Position numbers and translations under genes: made by a program. Source: Lujinxingia litoralis (GTDB lineage: Bacteria > Myxococcota_A > Bradymonadia > Bradymonadales > Bradymonadaceae). Taken from it: 64,000 nucleotides of DNA. Shown here piece after piece: positions 46,501-53,168 of this stretch. The notes under the pieces were generated by a model. It was not told the DNA's origin, searched no databases, and saw only the letters and a program-made list of their open reading frames with translations. Every line of letters begins with the position of its first letter. The stretch's first letter is position 1. The stretch lies in the NCBI RefSeq assembly GCF_003260125.1, contig NZ_QHKO01000001.1, positions 248,001 to 312,000 on the forward strand, given 5' to 3'.

Positions 46501-48121
46501 CGCGCTTGCGGGTGTGCGCGTCGGCCCGAAGCGCGGCCTTCGCCGCCAGCGCCAGCCGCGGAAAAGGCGCGGTCAAGAGCGCCGGAATCCGCCAGGGCCC
46601 CATCTGCGTGAGCGCCTCTTCCAGCTCCAGGCGCTCGGTAGGCGTGAAGTTCCGCTCCGAGGCGTCCCGCGCCCGGAGCTTGCCAAAGAGCGGCGCGGCC
46701 TGGGGCAGATCCCGCTCCACCACCTCGCGGATCGCCGCCAGCACCAGGGGGCTCCCCAGCTCATCGATCGCCATCGCGGCGAGTTCCTCTGGCGAGTGCG
46801 TCGCCACCAGTTCTTGCGCTCGCTGCTCCTGGGCCTCCTCGGCTTCCCGCTCGGCCTGCTCCCGGGCGGCCTGCTCGACCGCACGCTCGGCGGCCCGCGC
46901 CGGATCGAGGTCCAGGGCCACAAACTCCTCCCGCAGCGCGTGAATGTCCTCGATGGCACCGAGCTGCCCGCGCCCGGCCTCCAGCTCCTCGATCAACGCC
47001 ACCGCGTCCCGCACCAGCGGAGAGGCGTGCTCACGACACACCTCCAGGCAGCGGGCCAGCTCCTCCTCCCTCTTGAAGAAGAAGAGCCGCCACAACCAGT
47101 AGAGCGCCGTCGAAACCACGCGATCCAGATAGGGTCCTTCCACCGCGTCCTTAAAGGTGAGCCCTTCGTGGACCGTCTCATAGAAGTGCTCCGCGCCCTC
47201 ACGCGCGCCGCGCCCCTGAAGCAGACGCACCAGGTAGATCGCGCGGACGTACATAAAAAGCCCGGCGCTCTTCACCTCGTACTCCGGCGTCACGCCACCG
47301 ATCTCCATCTGATCGCGATAATGCCAGGTCAACGAGGCGCGATCGGCCACCGGCGTCATCAACTCGCCGATGCGCTCCTCATCCACCGCCCCCTCCTCCT
47401 GCTGCACCTCCAGCTCCGTGTACACCCGGTTGACCCAGGCCAGCGTCGAGAGGCCGTCGGCAAAGGCATAGGGGAACTGCTCCTCGTGATCCCAGATCAG
47501 CACCTCGGCGCGATTCGAATCGCGAAAATCCCGGGCGGCAAAATACACGTCCCCGTTGCCGGCGCTGCCCAGGCAGATCAGGCTGGCGAAGTACTCCACC
47601 ATCGCCGTCCCCAGGTAGTTTCTCTGGTCCAGGAGCGCCAGCTGCTCAAAGAGGTTCCCCTCGTCCGGCGAAGGAATCCAGGCATCCTCCTCCCAGATCC
47701 GCCACTCGCCATAGTTGCAGTAGTCAGTGGCGTGGGCCGCTCGCCAGGCCATAAAACGAGCCAATTCCGCGGGCGACTGCATGGCGTGGTAGCTCTCGAC
47801 CCGGGCAACGTAGTCGCCGGGCTCACGGGCCTCCACCGACTCAAAGGACTCCAACGTCTTGAAGAAATCGGTGTCGTACCAGGGCCCCAGTGTCTCCTCG
47901 GGCTGCCAGCGAGCCGAGGGCGGGAGCATCTCGGCCCAGCCCTCCCGGGCCCGCGCTACGGCCTCTGCCCGCACCGCGGCCATCGCCTCGTCGCGATTCG
48001 CGTAGCTCTCCTGACTCCGGGTCGTCTCCCCGCCCACCTCCCCGCTCTCGATGGTGACCTCCCCATCCTCCATGACCTGCGCATCCCAGAACTGCTGCCC
48101 ATTCTCCATATACAAACGCAT
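43550..48121 (-). CDS. Giant WGR-HEAT-WD40 protein
   Basis: A 1523-residue protein. About residues 1-62 resemble a WGR domain (RLYMENGQQFWDAQV, then EVTIESGEVGGETTR), with the W-G-R core itself not conserved. About 60-430 is helical and charged. A coiled coil (about 405-450) precedes HEAT-like repeats (about 500-850: GQLGDASCVAPMVALLKRA, VNLGRLGGQEATEALIPAL). About 930-1523 form a WD40-type propeller (LAWSPDGQWLAVGSEEG, LAFSPSGQWLASVSDDQTL). No enzyme motif is visible. WGR domains accompany PARP and nucleic-acid-linked proteins, so this may be a large scaffold. GGAGG lies 6 nt before the chosen ATG (48121), 12 nt inside a first ATG. The 42/43-bp array lies upstream. Confidence 0.85.
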   Translation of the reverse strand: MRLYMENGQQFWDAQVMEDGEVTIESGEVGGETTRSQESYANRDEAMAAVRAEAVARAREGWAEMLPPSARWQPEETLGPWYDTDFFKTLESFESVEAREPGDYVARVESYHAMQSPAELARFMAWRAAHATDYCNYGEWRIWEEDAWIPSPDEGNLFEQLALLDQRNYLGTAMVEYFASLICLGSAGNGDVYFAARDFRDSNRAEVLIWDHEEQFPYAFADGLSTLAWVNRVYTELEVQQEEGAVDEERIGELMTPVADRASLTWHYRDQMEIGGVTPEYEVKSAGLFMYVRAIYLVRLLQGRGAREGAEHFYETVHEGLTFKDAVEGPYLDRVVSTALYWLWRLFFFKREEELARCLEVCREHASPLVRDAVALIEELEAGRGQLGAIEDIHALREEFVALDLDPARAAERAVEQAAREQAEREAEEAQEQRAQELVATHSPEELAAMAIDELGSPLVLAAIREVVERDLPQAAPLFGKLRARDASERNFTPTERLELEEALTQMGPWRIPALLTAPFPRLALAAKAALRADAHTRKRVVELASWFLGVGTEYFREERQAVYALTILGEREAVPTFLKMLDELIWAPEDWSAEIKQKDVVWALLDGVGQLGDASCVAPMVALLKRAPESVLPRLLVNLGRLGGQEATEALIPALATRFSRPAMVGLSRCGTQGAIEALKAHLAPQVGELELLYEKVMLAYAQVARGGALDEALVYQALSVIEPNKYEDRELQSTLAELLPSLGDRARAVHEAELLLQHPYAEVRQAALGALETMGQQVELRFADRVTVDELVAARDVEALIGLLEDPHAIFLHNVIASVAEHELDDEALIQACVDWARRVPLRYEHYLYGYVRDEHQVAEDVIAALAALNHESADRLLGALLGAGNVMYREADTFKYDYDGAATRVQRYISAPVDAAEEAAPGWRFESLSVSPGVVGVNVNALAWSPDGQWLAVGSEEGARLLDREGLEVRRFASAMGWIYDVGFNPEGSLLAVGAHGGHLQLLDPRSGAMVANLKPAEGHSGGVRKLAFSPSGQWLASVSDDQTLRLWDVRGVSEAVGAGFVAGSSPVPVEHVWTYEDRDDVNGVAWIDEERLVIITDNATHFIAREATGPQVTVKKHGGADVAVDVSRQRVYAAGVTKVRVFDLEGAELEEETIKQGGVARVRVGASGDVLYLASWAGAQCGVTRVDISAPAKPRRKRFKGHQDDEVFGMDLHPLTGEVYAAGRLRRVLAWSPEGQPLGEDAAPYHTDEVSGIICSEHFIYTASDDGTAIEWDRQSGRARRAFTPSCDERVCAVGLSEDGLTLVLSGSEFAAAFDLASGKELWVREIGRAEHLAVVGNEVVVADDDGLVWLSLEDGTRLHASGSFADSFVFFWERIDAKHLACAGYDDRQLFIWDLERREQVGTFMLPPTERGSIYGLAAGDGRLAISRWDNSVVVLDAGSGELVARVHTGESLPNPRWSPDGESLLAGEYALVEFDGGTYQRRGTSPVPAKISCLHVVDADRVLVGGAGGGLWWAHRA

Positions 48122-48322
48122 CGATCCCTCCATCGGCAGTCATCGAGCGCACACCCTGACCAGGGCTACGCCGGCACATAAAACGAATTGCCGCTCACGC
48201 TGTCACGCCCCCCACCCGAACGACAAGCAGGAAGGAAATGCCCCCCCGGAAAAAAATGGTCCCCACCGGCCCGAGCCCCCCACATATCCCCGAGTTAGCG
48301 CTCTAAGGCACGACGCGCTGCC

Positions 48323-48788
48323 ACTCAGACCCCTTACCTCCCATTCTCGACTGCTAAGTCCATCAACTCAGACCCCTTACCTGCGCTTCTCGACAGCCAG
48401 ATCGCCAACTCAGACCCCTTACCTCCCATTCTCGACTGCTAAGTCCATCAACTCAGCCCCCTTACCTGCGCTTCTCGACAGCCAGATCGCCAACTCGGCC
48501 CCCTTACCTGCGCTTCTCGACAGCCAGATCGCCAACTCGGCCCCCTTACCTCCCGGACTCACCCACGAAGTCCATCCACTCAGGCCTCTTACCTCCCATT
48601 CTCGACAGCCAGATCGCCAACTCAGACCCCTTACCTCCCATTCTCGACAGCCAGATCGCCAACTCAGCCCCCTTACCTCCCACTCTCGACTGCTAAGTCC
48701 ATCCACTCAGACCCCTTACCTCCCATTCTCGACAGCCAGATCGCCAACTCAGACCCCTTACCTGCGCTTCTCGACGGCCAGATCGCCT
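48323..48788. repeat. Tandem array of about 11 units of 42 and 43 bp in two interchangeable versions
   Basis: Units begin at 48323, 48366, 48408, 48451, 48493, 48535, 48578, 48620, 48662, 48705 and 48747. All start ACTCRGNCCCCTTACCT-like (the 48578 unit differs slightly). Each has one of two middles (CCCATT or GCGCTT) and one of two ends: A, CGACAGCCAGATCGCCA (42-bp units), or B, CGACTGCTAAGTCCATCA (43-bp units). The sixth unit is diverged. The 42/43 mix breaks every reading frame, so it is not a peptide repeat. The array lies in the 829-bp gap between divergent genes. Nothing else was recognised in that gap. Confidence 0.9.
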
Positions 48789-48950
48789 GCTCGACCTATC
48801 GAGCCCGGAGTCTCGGACGTCGCCACGACCTTGACGCCCGGGCCTTGCTGACACCATAACGCACAGGGAGCGCCGGCCCCTCCTCGCCATGCGCAGGCGC
48901 CCCGGCCCGGCCTTTCGCCAACCGACTCCACGGCCCCCCCTGAGGTTTCC

Positions 48951-49535
48951 ATGACTGACTCCCCCCTGCGCTCGCCAGCTCAAGAGTGGCGCGAAGCCCT
49001 CGATCGTTTCATCGCGTCCCAACGCAGCGCGCCCCTCCCCGAGAAAGAGGATCTCGACCCCCGCCAGAACGCCCAGCGCCGCGTCACCGGCGGGGTGCTC
49101 CTGCAATTCTTCGACTTTCTGGAGAAGACTGCCTCCGAGGAGCTCTACCCCCAGCTCGTGGAGCATCCCCTGCCCGAGCGGGTGTTTGTGTTTGTGACCG
49201 ATGAAAGCGGCCACTGCGCGGCCCGCGAGCTGATGGACCTCTCCACCCCCCAGGCCACCTGCATCCTGCAGGAGGAGTGGCGCGAGGCGATCGAAGATCC
49301 CGTCTTCGACGACGACGAGACCTACATCCACCACTACCAGTTCTGGAGCGTGTGGCACCGCAACATCCCGGAGAACTGGGAGGTGCCCGCCCTGGACCCC
49401 GGCACCGAATATTGGCTCCACGAAGAGGGTTTCGCTCTGGCCGATGGTGCCGGGCGAGGCGCCCAGCACCTGTGGCGCTGGGACGGCACTGAACTCTCCC
49501 TGGCCGAAGAAACCATGACCTCCTGGACCTCCTGA
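48951..49535 (+). CDS. Hypothetical protein heading the rhomboid operon
   Basis: A 194-residue soluble protein of no family I recognise. The N-terminal half is helical and charged (REALDRFIASQRS, VLLQFFDFLEKTASEELY). The middle has a strand-like VFVFVTDES and a Cys pair (HCAARE, ATCILQ). The C-terminal half is acidic and Trp-rich (HHYQFWSVWHRNIPENWEV). No signal peptide or TM helix is visible. GAGG lies 5 nt before the ATG. The next gene starts 2 nt after its stop, so it is first in a coupled operon with the CDP-alcohol phosphatidyltransferase. It is divergent from the WD40 protein. Confidence 0.7.
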   Translation: MTDSPLRSPAQEWREALDRFIASQRSAPLPEKEDLDPRQNAQRRVTGGVLLQFFDFLEKTASEELYPQLVEHPLPERVFVFVTDESGHCAARELMDLSTPQATCILQEEWREAIEDPVFDDDETYIHHYQFWSVWHRNIPENWEVPALDPGTEYWLHEEGFALADGAGRGAQHLWRWDGTELSLAEETMTSWTS

Positions 49536-49537
49536 CC

Positions 49538-50299
49538 ATGGCCTCGCTCCTCGAATCGATCCGCGACGTGTACCGGGCGTCCCGCAAAAAAGAAGACATC
49601 GCCTGGAACGTGTACGTCGCGCGCCCCATCGCGGCGATCCTGGTGGCGCTCTTGCGCCCCACTCCCCTCACCCCCAACCAGGTGACCTTTCTGGGCGTGG
49701 CGATCTTCTTTGTGGCCGGCGCGGCCTTTATCGCCCTGCCCGGCGCCTGGGGATTTCTGGTGGGGGCGCTGCTGGTCCAGTTCTCCTACCTCTTTGATTG
49801 CGCCGACGGGCAGCTGGCGCGCCTCAAATCCATGACCTCGGAGGTGGGCTCGCACCTGGACTTTTTGATGGACGAGCTCAAAGCCATGATCCTGGCCGGC
49901 TCCCTGGGCATCCGCCTGTGGATGCTCGACGGCCAGGCCTACTGGCTCCTTCTGGCCACCGCCGGCGTCTTCTTGGTGGGAGCGGCCACCTCGCTGACCA
50001 ACTTTGTGCGCCGCCCCGAATACGCCGGCGTCGAGATCCGGCCGGGAGACTCCGCCCGCAAACGCGCCATGCCGACCTCACTCATCGGCAAAGTCCTGTG
50101 GCTGGCCGAGGCCATCGCCCGCTACTTCGTGCACTACCCCTCCTGGATCCTGTGGGTTGCCCTGGCGGCCTTTGTCCTTCCCTTTGACGCAGCGATCGTC
50201 TTTCTGGCGCTCTACCTGGGCGTCTACCTGGTGTATCTAGCCCGCACCACCCTGGCGATCCTGCTTAAACTCGCACACCCGGGGTTCTACCGATCATGA
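49538..50299 (+). CDS. CDP-alcohol phosphatidyltransferase family protein
   Basis: A 253-residue inner-membrane enzyme with about six TM helices. The catalytic signature D-x2-D-G-x2-A-R-x8-G-x3-D-x3-D is complete (DCADGQLAR, then GSHLDFLMD, about residues 87-109). Such enzymes join a CDP-activated alcohol to a lipid or second alcohol with release of CMP. The overlapping next gene is a CTP nucleotidyltransferase that could make the CDP-alcohol. Related pairs act in inositol phospholipid, phosphocholine or di-inositol phosphate synthesis. The acceptor is unknown. It is coupled at both ends (2-nt gap upstream, 4-nt overlap downstream). Confidence 0.92.
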   Translation: MASLLESIRDVYRASRKKEDIAWNVYVARPIAAILVALLRPTPLTPNQVTFLGVAIFFVAGAAFIALPGAWGFLVGALLVQFSYLFDCADGQLARLKSMTSEVGSHLDFLMDELKAMILAGSLGIRLWMLDGQAYWLLLATAGVFLVGAATSLTNFVRRPEYAGVEIRPGDSARKRAMPTSLIGKVLWLAEAIARYFVHYPSWILWVALAAFVLPFDAAIVFLALYLGVYLVYLARTTLAILLKLAHPGFYRS

Positions 50300-51060
50300 G
50301 AGCGATCATCATCGCTGCCGGACGTGGCAGCCGCCTGCAACATCATACCGACGAGCGCCCCAAGTGCATGGTTCGCGTTGGCGAGCGCTCGATCCTCGAT
50401 CATCAGCTGGAGGCCTACCGCGCCCACGGCGTCGATGACCTGCACATCATCCGCGGCTACCTGGCCGAGCGCCTGGTGGTCCCCGGCGCGACCTACCATC
50501 ACAACGCCCGCTGGCCGGAGAATAACATCCTCCAGTCGCTCTTCTGCGCCGAGGAGGCCATCGAAGGCCCCCTGCTCATCTCCTACTCCGATATCGTCTT
50601 CGGCCCGCCGGTGGTCAAAGCCGCGCTGAGCACCGAGCACGACATCACCCTGGTCATCGACCGTCAGTGGCACCGGGCCTACCAGGGTCGCCACGACCAC
50701 CCCGTCGAGCAGGCCGAGCTTGCCAGGGTCGACCAGGGCCTGGTGCGCCGGGTGGGCAAACACGTCGGCCCCGAAGGCGCCCTGGGCGAATTCATCGGCC
50801 TGACCTACCTCAGCGAGCGCGGCGCGCACCAGCTGCGGGAGGCCTTTGCACGGGTTCGCCAGCGCCTGGATCTCGACGCGATCTTCCGCAATCAGCGCAC
50901 CTTCCAGAAAGCCTACCTCTGCGACCTCTTCGAAGAGCTCATCGACCAGGGCGTGTCCATCGGCGCGGCCCCCATCGACGGCGGCTGGCGTGAGATCGAC
51001 ACGGTGGAAGACCTCCACGCGGTCAACGCCGGCTGGCAGTCCCAGGACACCCCGGCATGA
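50296..51060 (+). CDS. NTP transferase, probably CTP:phospho-alcohol cytidylyltransferase (LicC/IPCT-like)
   Basis: A 254-residue nucleotidyltransferase. AAGRGSRLQHHTDERPKCMV (residues 7-26) is the nucleotide-binding loop with Lys. It is followed by VGERSILDHQLEAYRAHGV, a metal Asp at SYSDIVF and GWREIDTVEDL at the end. The loop and length resemble choline-phosphate and inositol-1-phosphate cytidylyltransferases (COG1213). It overlaps the CDP-alcohol phosphatidyltransferase gene (ATGA) and the rhomboid gene (ATGA), so it probably supplies the CDP-alcohol to that enzyme. A sugar-1-phosphate substrate is the alternative. Confidence 0.86.
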   Translation: MRAIIIAAGRGSRLQHHTDERPKCMVRVGERSILDHQLEAYRAHGVDDLHIIRGYLAERLVVPGATYHHNARWPENNILQSLFCAEEAIEGPLLISYSDIVFGPPVVKAALSTEHDITLVIDRQWHRAYQGRHDHPVEQAELARVDQGLVRRVGKHVGPEGALGEFIGLTYLSERGAHQLREAFARVRQRLDLDAIFRNQRTFQKAYLCDLFEELIDQGVSIGAAPIDGGWREIDTVEDLHAVNAGWQSQDTPA

Positions 51061-52973
51061 ATGACGGCCCAAAAGAGCACGCCCCCGACGCTCTCCCCTC
51101 CCCGGAAGAGGAGCGCAGCGACCTCCGCATCCCGATGGTCGCCCCGAGTCTGATCACGCGCTCGTTTGCGACCCTGCTGGGCGCGCTCTGCTTTGGCGTC
51201 TGGCTGCTCCTTGGCGAGGCCGAATCCCTGCTCGCCACCGAACTTCCGCCGCTGGCCTCGCTGGCCCCGCTGGCGGTGGCCCTGGTGGCCATCGGGCTGC
51301 GCAAGCTCTGGCTTCCCTCCCAGGCTCAGACGATCGTCTTCGGGGAAACCACCCTCACCCTGCCCCGCAGCAGCACCTCGCGCCGGGCCGATACCCTCTC
51401 CTACCAGGACCTACGCACCGCCGTGCCCCTGGTGGTGCGCCGAGAGCCGGCGCTGGTCCTGGACAGCGCCAATCGCACCTACATCTACACCGCCTCCGAC
51501 TTCAACCACCCGGAAACCTGGCGCCTGGTCTGGGCCGAACTCCTGGAACGCGTGCGCGCTGGCCAGGGCGGCCCCGAACACCTGTCGCGGATGCGCGCGC
51601 TTGCCGAACTCTGCCAGGAGATCACCGGGAAACGCGCCTGGTTTACCCCCCGATTGCTGGTCGTGCTGGCCATCGCCTTTGCCGCCCAGAGCTTTCTGAC
51701 CCCGCCAGTCGAGGTGCTCAAACACCTCTATGCCGGGGCCAACTCCGCCCTGCTGGTCTTTGACCAGGGACAGATCTTTCGGGTGTTCACCGCCAACCTC
51801 CTCCACGGCGGGCTGATACACCTGGGCTTCAACGCCATGGGGCTCCTCTTTCTGGGCACTTACCTGGAGCGCCTCTTCGGACTGGCCCCCACGATCCTGC
51901 TGACGCTGGCCACGGCCCTGGCCGGCGCCATCGCCTCGCTGCTGGGCTCCGACGCGCTCTTCTCCGTGGGGATCTCCACCGCCCTCTTCGGCCTGCTGGG
52001 CGCCTATCTGGCGCTGCACCTGCGCTTTGGCGCCCAACTTCCCCCGCCCTACCGCCAGACCCGGCGCTGGTGGATCACGGTTCTGGCGCTCAACACCGCG
52101 GTCTCCGTCCTGCTCCCGGTGATCGACGCCTGGGGCCACTTCGGCGGCCTGCTCGCAGGGCTGGCGCTCGGGCTGCTCCTGCTCGGCCGCCAGCGCCACT
52201 TTGAACCGCCACGCGCAAGCGCCACCTGGATCAACCTGAGCGCCGCCGGCCTGGTGGCGGCCTACACCCTGGCCGTCTTCTTCGCCATCCACTACGCCAC
52301 TGGCGAGCACCCCGAAGACGAAGCGCTCCTGGCCCACGCCATGGCCGACGATGCCGACAAAGCGGCCCTGGCCATTGAGAGCGCCGCGCAATGGGCCGAC
52401 TACCCCGAACGCCGCCCCGACGCACACACCTACCTCTCGACCATGCTCACCCGCGCGCGCGCCCACACCGACGATCCCTACCTGATCTGGCGCGCCACCA
52501 CGACTCTGCGCCAGCTCGCCGAGGACCTCCCCTCCCCCGAGGAGCGCCGCGCCCAGGAGCTGGAAGCGCTGGGCGCCTTCGAGCGTTTTGTGCGCTCTCA
52601 ACCCTCCGACGACCCGGAGCTTCGTGCCACGCTGGCCTACGAGAGCTTCACGTTTGAGCAACGCTACGAAACCTTCGTCAATCCCGACGGGCTCTCGCCA
52701 CAGCGGGTCGATTGGAACCCCGAGACTCGCGAGATCACCTGGCAGGCCACGTCCGCGCTCGACGTCCCCGCGCGCTACTACGTCCTTGCCGGCGCTCAGG
52801 GCCAGGCGCGCCTGCTCCTGGAAGGCTGCGCCCCGGCCGGTGCCCAACACCGTCGCCCGGCCCCCGATGCGATGCAATCCGACGACGTCCTCTTTCTCGT
52901 CATGAGCGTGGAGGATCCGAGCTGCCACCGGGAAGACTGGCAGCTCTACCCGCTGAGCCCCGAAAGCGACTAA
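51057..52973 (+). CDS. Rhomboid-family serine protease with extra N- and C-terminal domains
   Basis: A 638-residue membrane protein. Two TM helices lie near 42-82. A soluble section of about 115 residues (about 83-195) with PH-like strands (TIVFGETTLTLPRS) follows. The rhomboid core (about 200-390) has NLLHGGLIHLGFNAMGL, the nucleophile region VGISTALFG and WGHFGGLLAG with its His. The Ser is in G-I-S-T rather than G-x-S-G, and the family's Gly after Ser is missing, so activity needs checking. The C-terminal 240 residues are helical, then beta-rich with Cys residues. The ATGA overlap with the nucleotidyltransferase gene ties cleavage to the CDP-alcohol pathway. Confidence 0.83.
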   Translation: MNDGPKEHAPDALPSPEEERSDLRIPMVAPSLITRSFATLLGALCFGVWLLLGEAESLLATELPPLASLAPLAVALVAIGLRKLWLPSQAQTIVFGETTLTLPRSSTSRRADTLSYQDLRTAVPLVVRREPALVLDSANRTYIYTASDFNHPETWRLVWAELLERVRAGQGGPEHLSRMRALAELCQEITGKRAWFTPRLLVVLAIAFAAQSFLTPPVEVLKHLYAGANSALLVFDQGQIFRVFTANLLHGGLIHLGFNAMGLLFLGTYLERLFGLAPTILLTLATALAGAIASLLGSDALFSVGISTALFGLLGAYLALHLRFGAQLPPPYRQTRRWWITVLALNTAVSVLLPVIDAWGHFGGLLAGLALGLLLLGRQRHFEPPRASATWINLSAAGLVAAYTLAVFFAIHYATGEHPEDEALLAHAMADDADKAALAIESAAQWADYPERRPDAHTYLSTMLTRARAHTDDPYLIWRATTTLRQLAEDLPSPEERRAQELEALGAFERFVRSQPSDDPELRATLAYESFTFEQRYETFVNPDGLSPQRVDWNPETREITWQATSALDVPARYYVLAGAQGQARLLLEGCAPAGAQHRRPAPDAMQSDDVLFLVMSVEDPSCHREDWQLYPLSPESD

Positions 52974-53017
52974 CCGATCGGTTGCGGACTCAACCCCCCA
53001 GAACTAGACTGCTACGC

Positions 53018-53048
53018 GGGTTGGTGTGCCAGCTTGGCGCACCAACCC
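53018..53048 (+). terminator. Terminator-like hairpin after the rhomboid gene
   Basis: Arms 53018-53030 and 53036-53048 pair over 13 bp with one T-G wobble around a 5-nt loop, 45 nt after the stop. No T-run follows. Confidence 0.6.
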
Positions 53049-53056
53049 TGCGTCGC

Positions 53057-53073
53057 GGGGATTCGAACTCCCC
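53057..53073 (-). other. tRNA T-arm-like remnant
   Basis: The minus strand reads GGGGAGTTCGAATCCCC, the look of a T arm (GTTCGAAT loop). The stem has mismatches, and no D arm, anticodon or matching acceptor follows within 100 nt. It may be the relic of a tRNA cut by an insertion, or chance. It lies immediately upstream of the TadE/TadG-like module. Confidence 0.25.
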
Positions 53074-53095
53074 AAATTGCGCAACACATTACTAA

Positions 53096-53113
53096 TGGCA
53101 CGTATCGTGCAAT
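53096..53113 (+). promoter_or_regulatory. Candidate sigma-54 promoter
   Basis: TGGCACG-N4-GTGCAA has the GG (53097-53098) and GC (53109-53110) elements spaced GG-N10-GC, as the -24/-12 promoter requires. Only the first T of TTGC is altered. Transcription should start near 53122, about 47 nt before the ATG at 53169. The same bases also form GCACG-TAT-CGTGC, an inverted repeat that could be an operator, so both readings remain open. Confidence 0.5.
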
Positions 53114-53168
53114 ACATACGCTCAGCGATGTCTGTATATACGGATTACCCCCTTCTCCGGGTGAAACC

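Noticed and set aside
44471..48181. 1236-codon plus-strand frame opposite the WGR/WD40 gene
   Set aside because: It is a shadow of the real minus-strand gene. The antisense translation is basic and His/Arg/Pro/Gln-rich with no domains, while the other strand shows WD40 and HEAT repeats and a good ribosome site.
13153..48788. CRISPR array
   Set aside because: Neither repeat block has unique spacers between repeats, and no cas-type genes lie nearby. The units are tandem and near-identical end to end.
48419..48851. Open frames through the second array
   Set aside because: Mixed 42- and 43-bp units shift the frame at each B unit, so no single peptide repeat is preserved.
53034..53168. Longer N-terminus for the first TadE-like gene
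   Set aside because: The added codons would run through the terminator, tRNA-like and promoter-like stretch and give no signal or domain. The ATG at 53169 leads directly into a plausible protein start.
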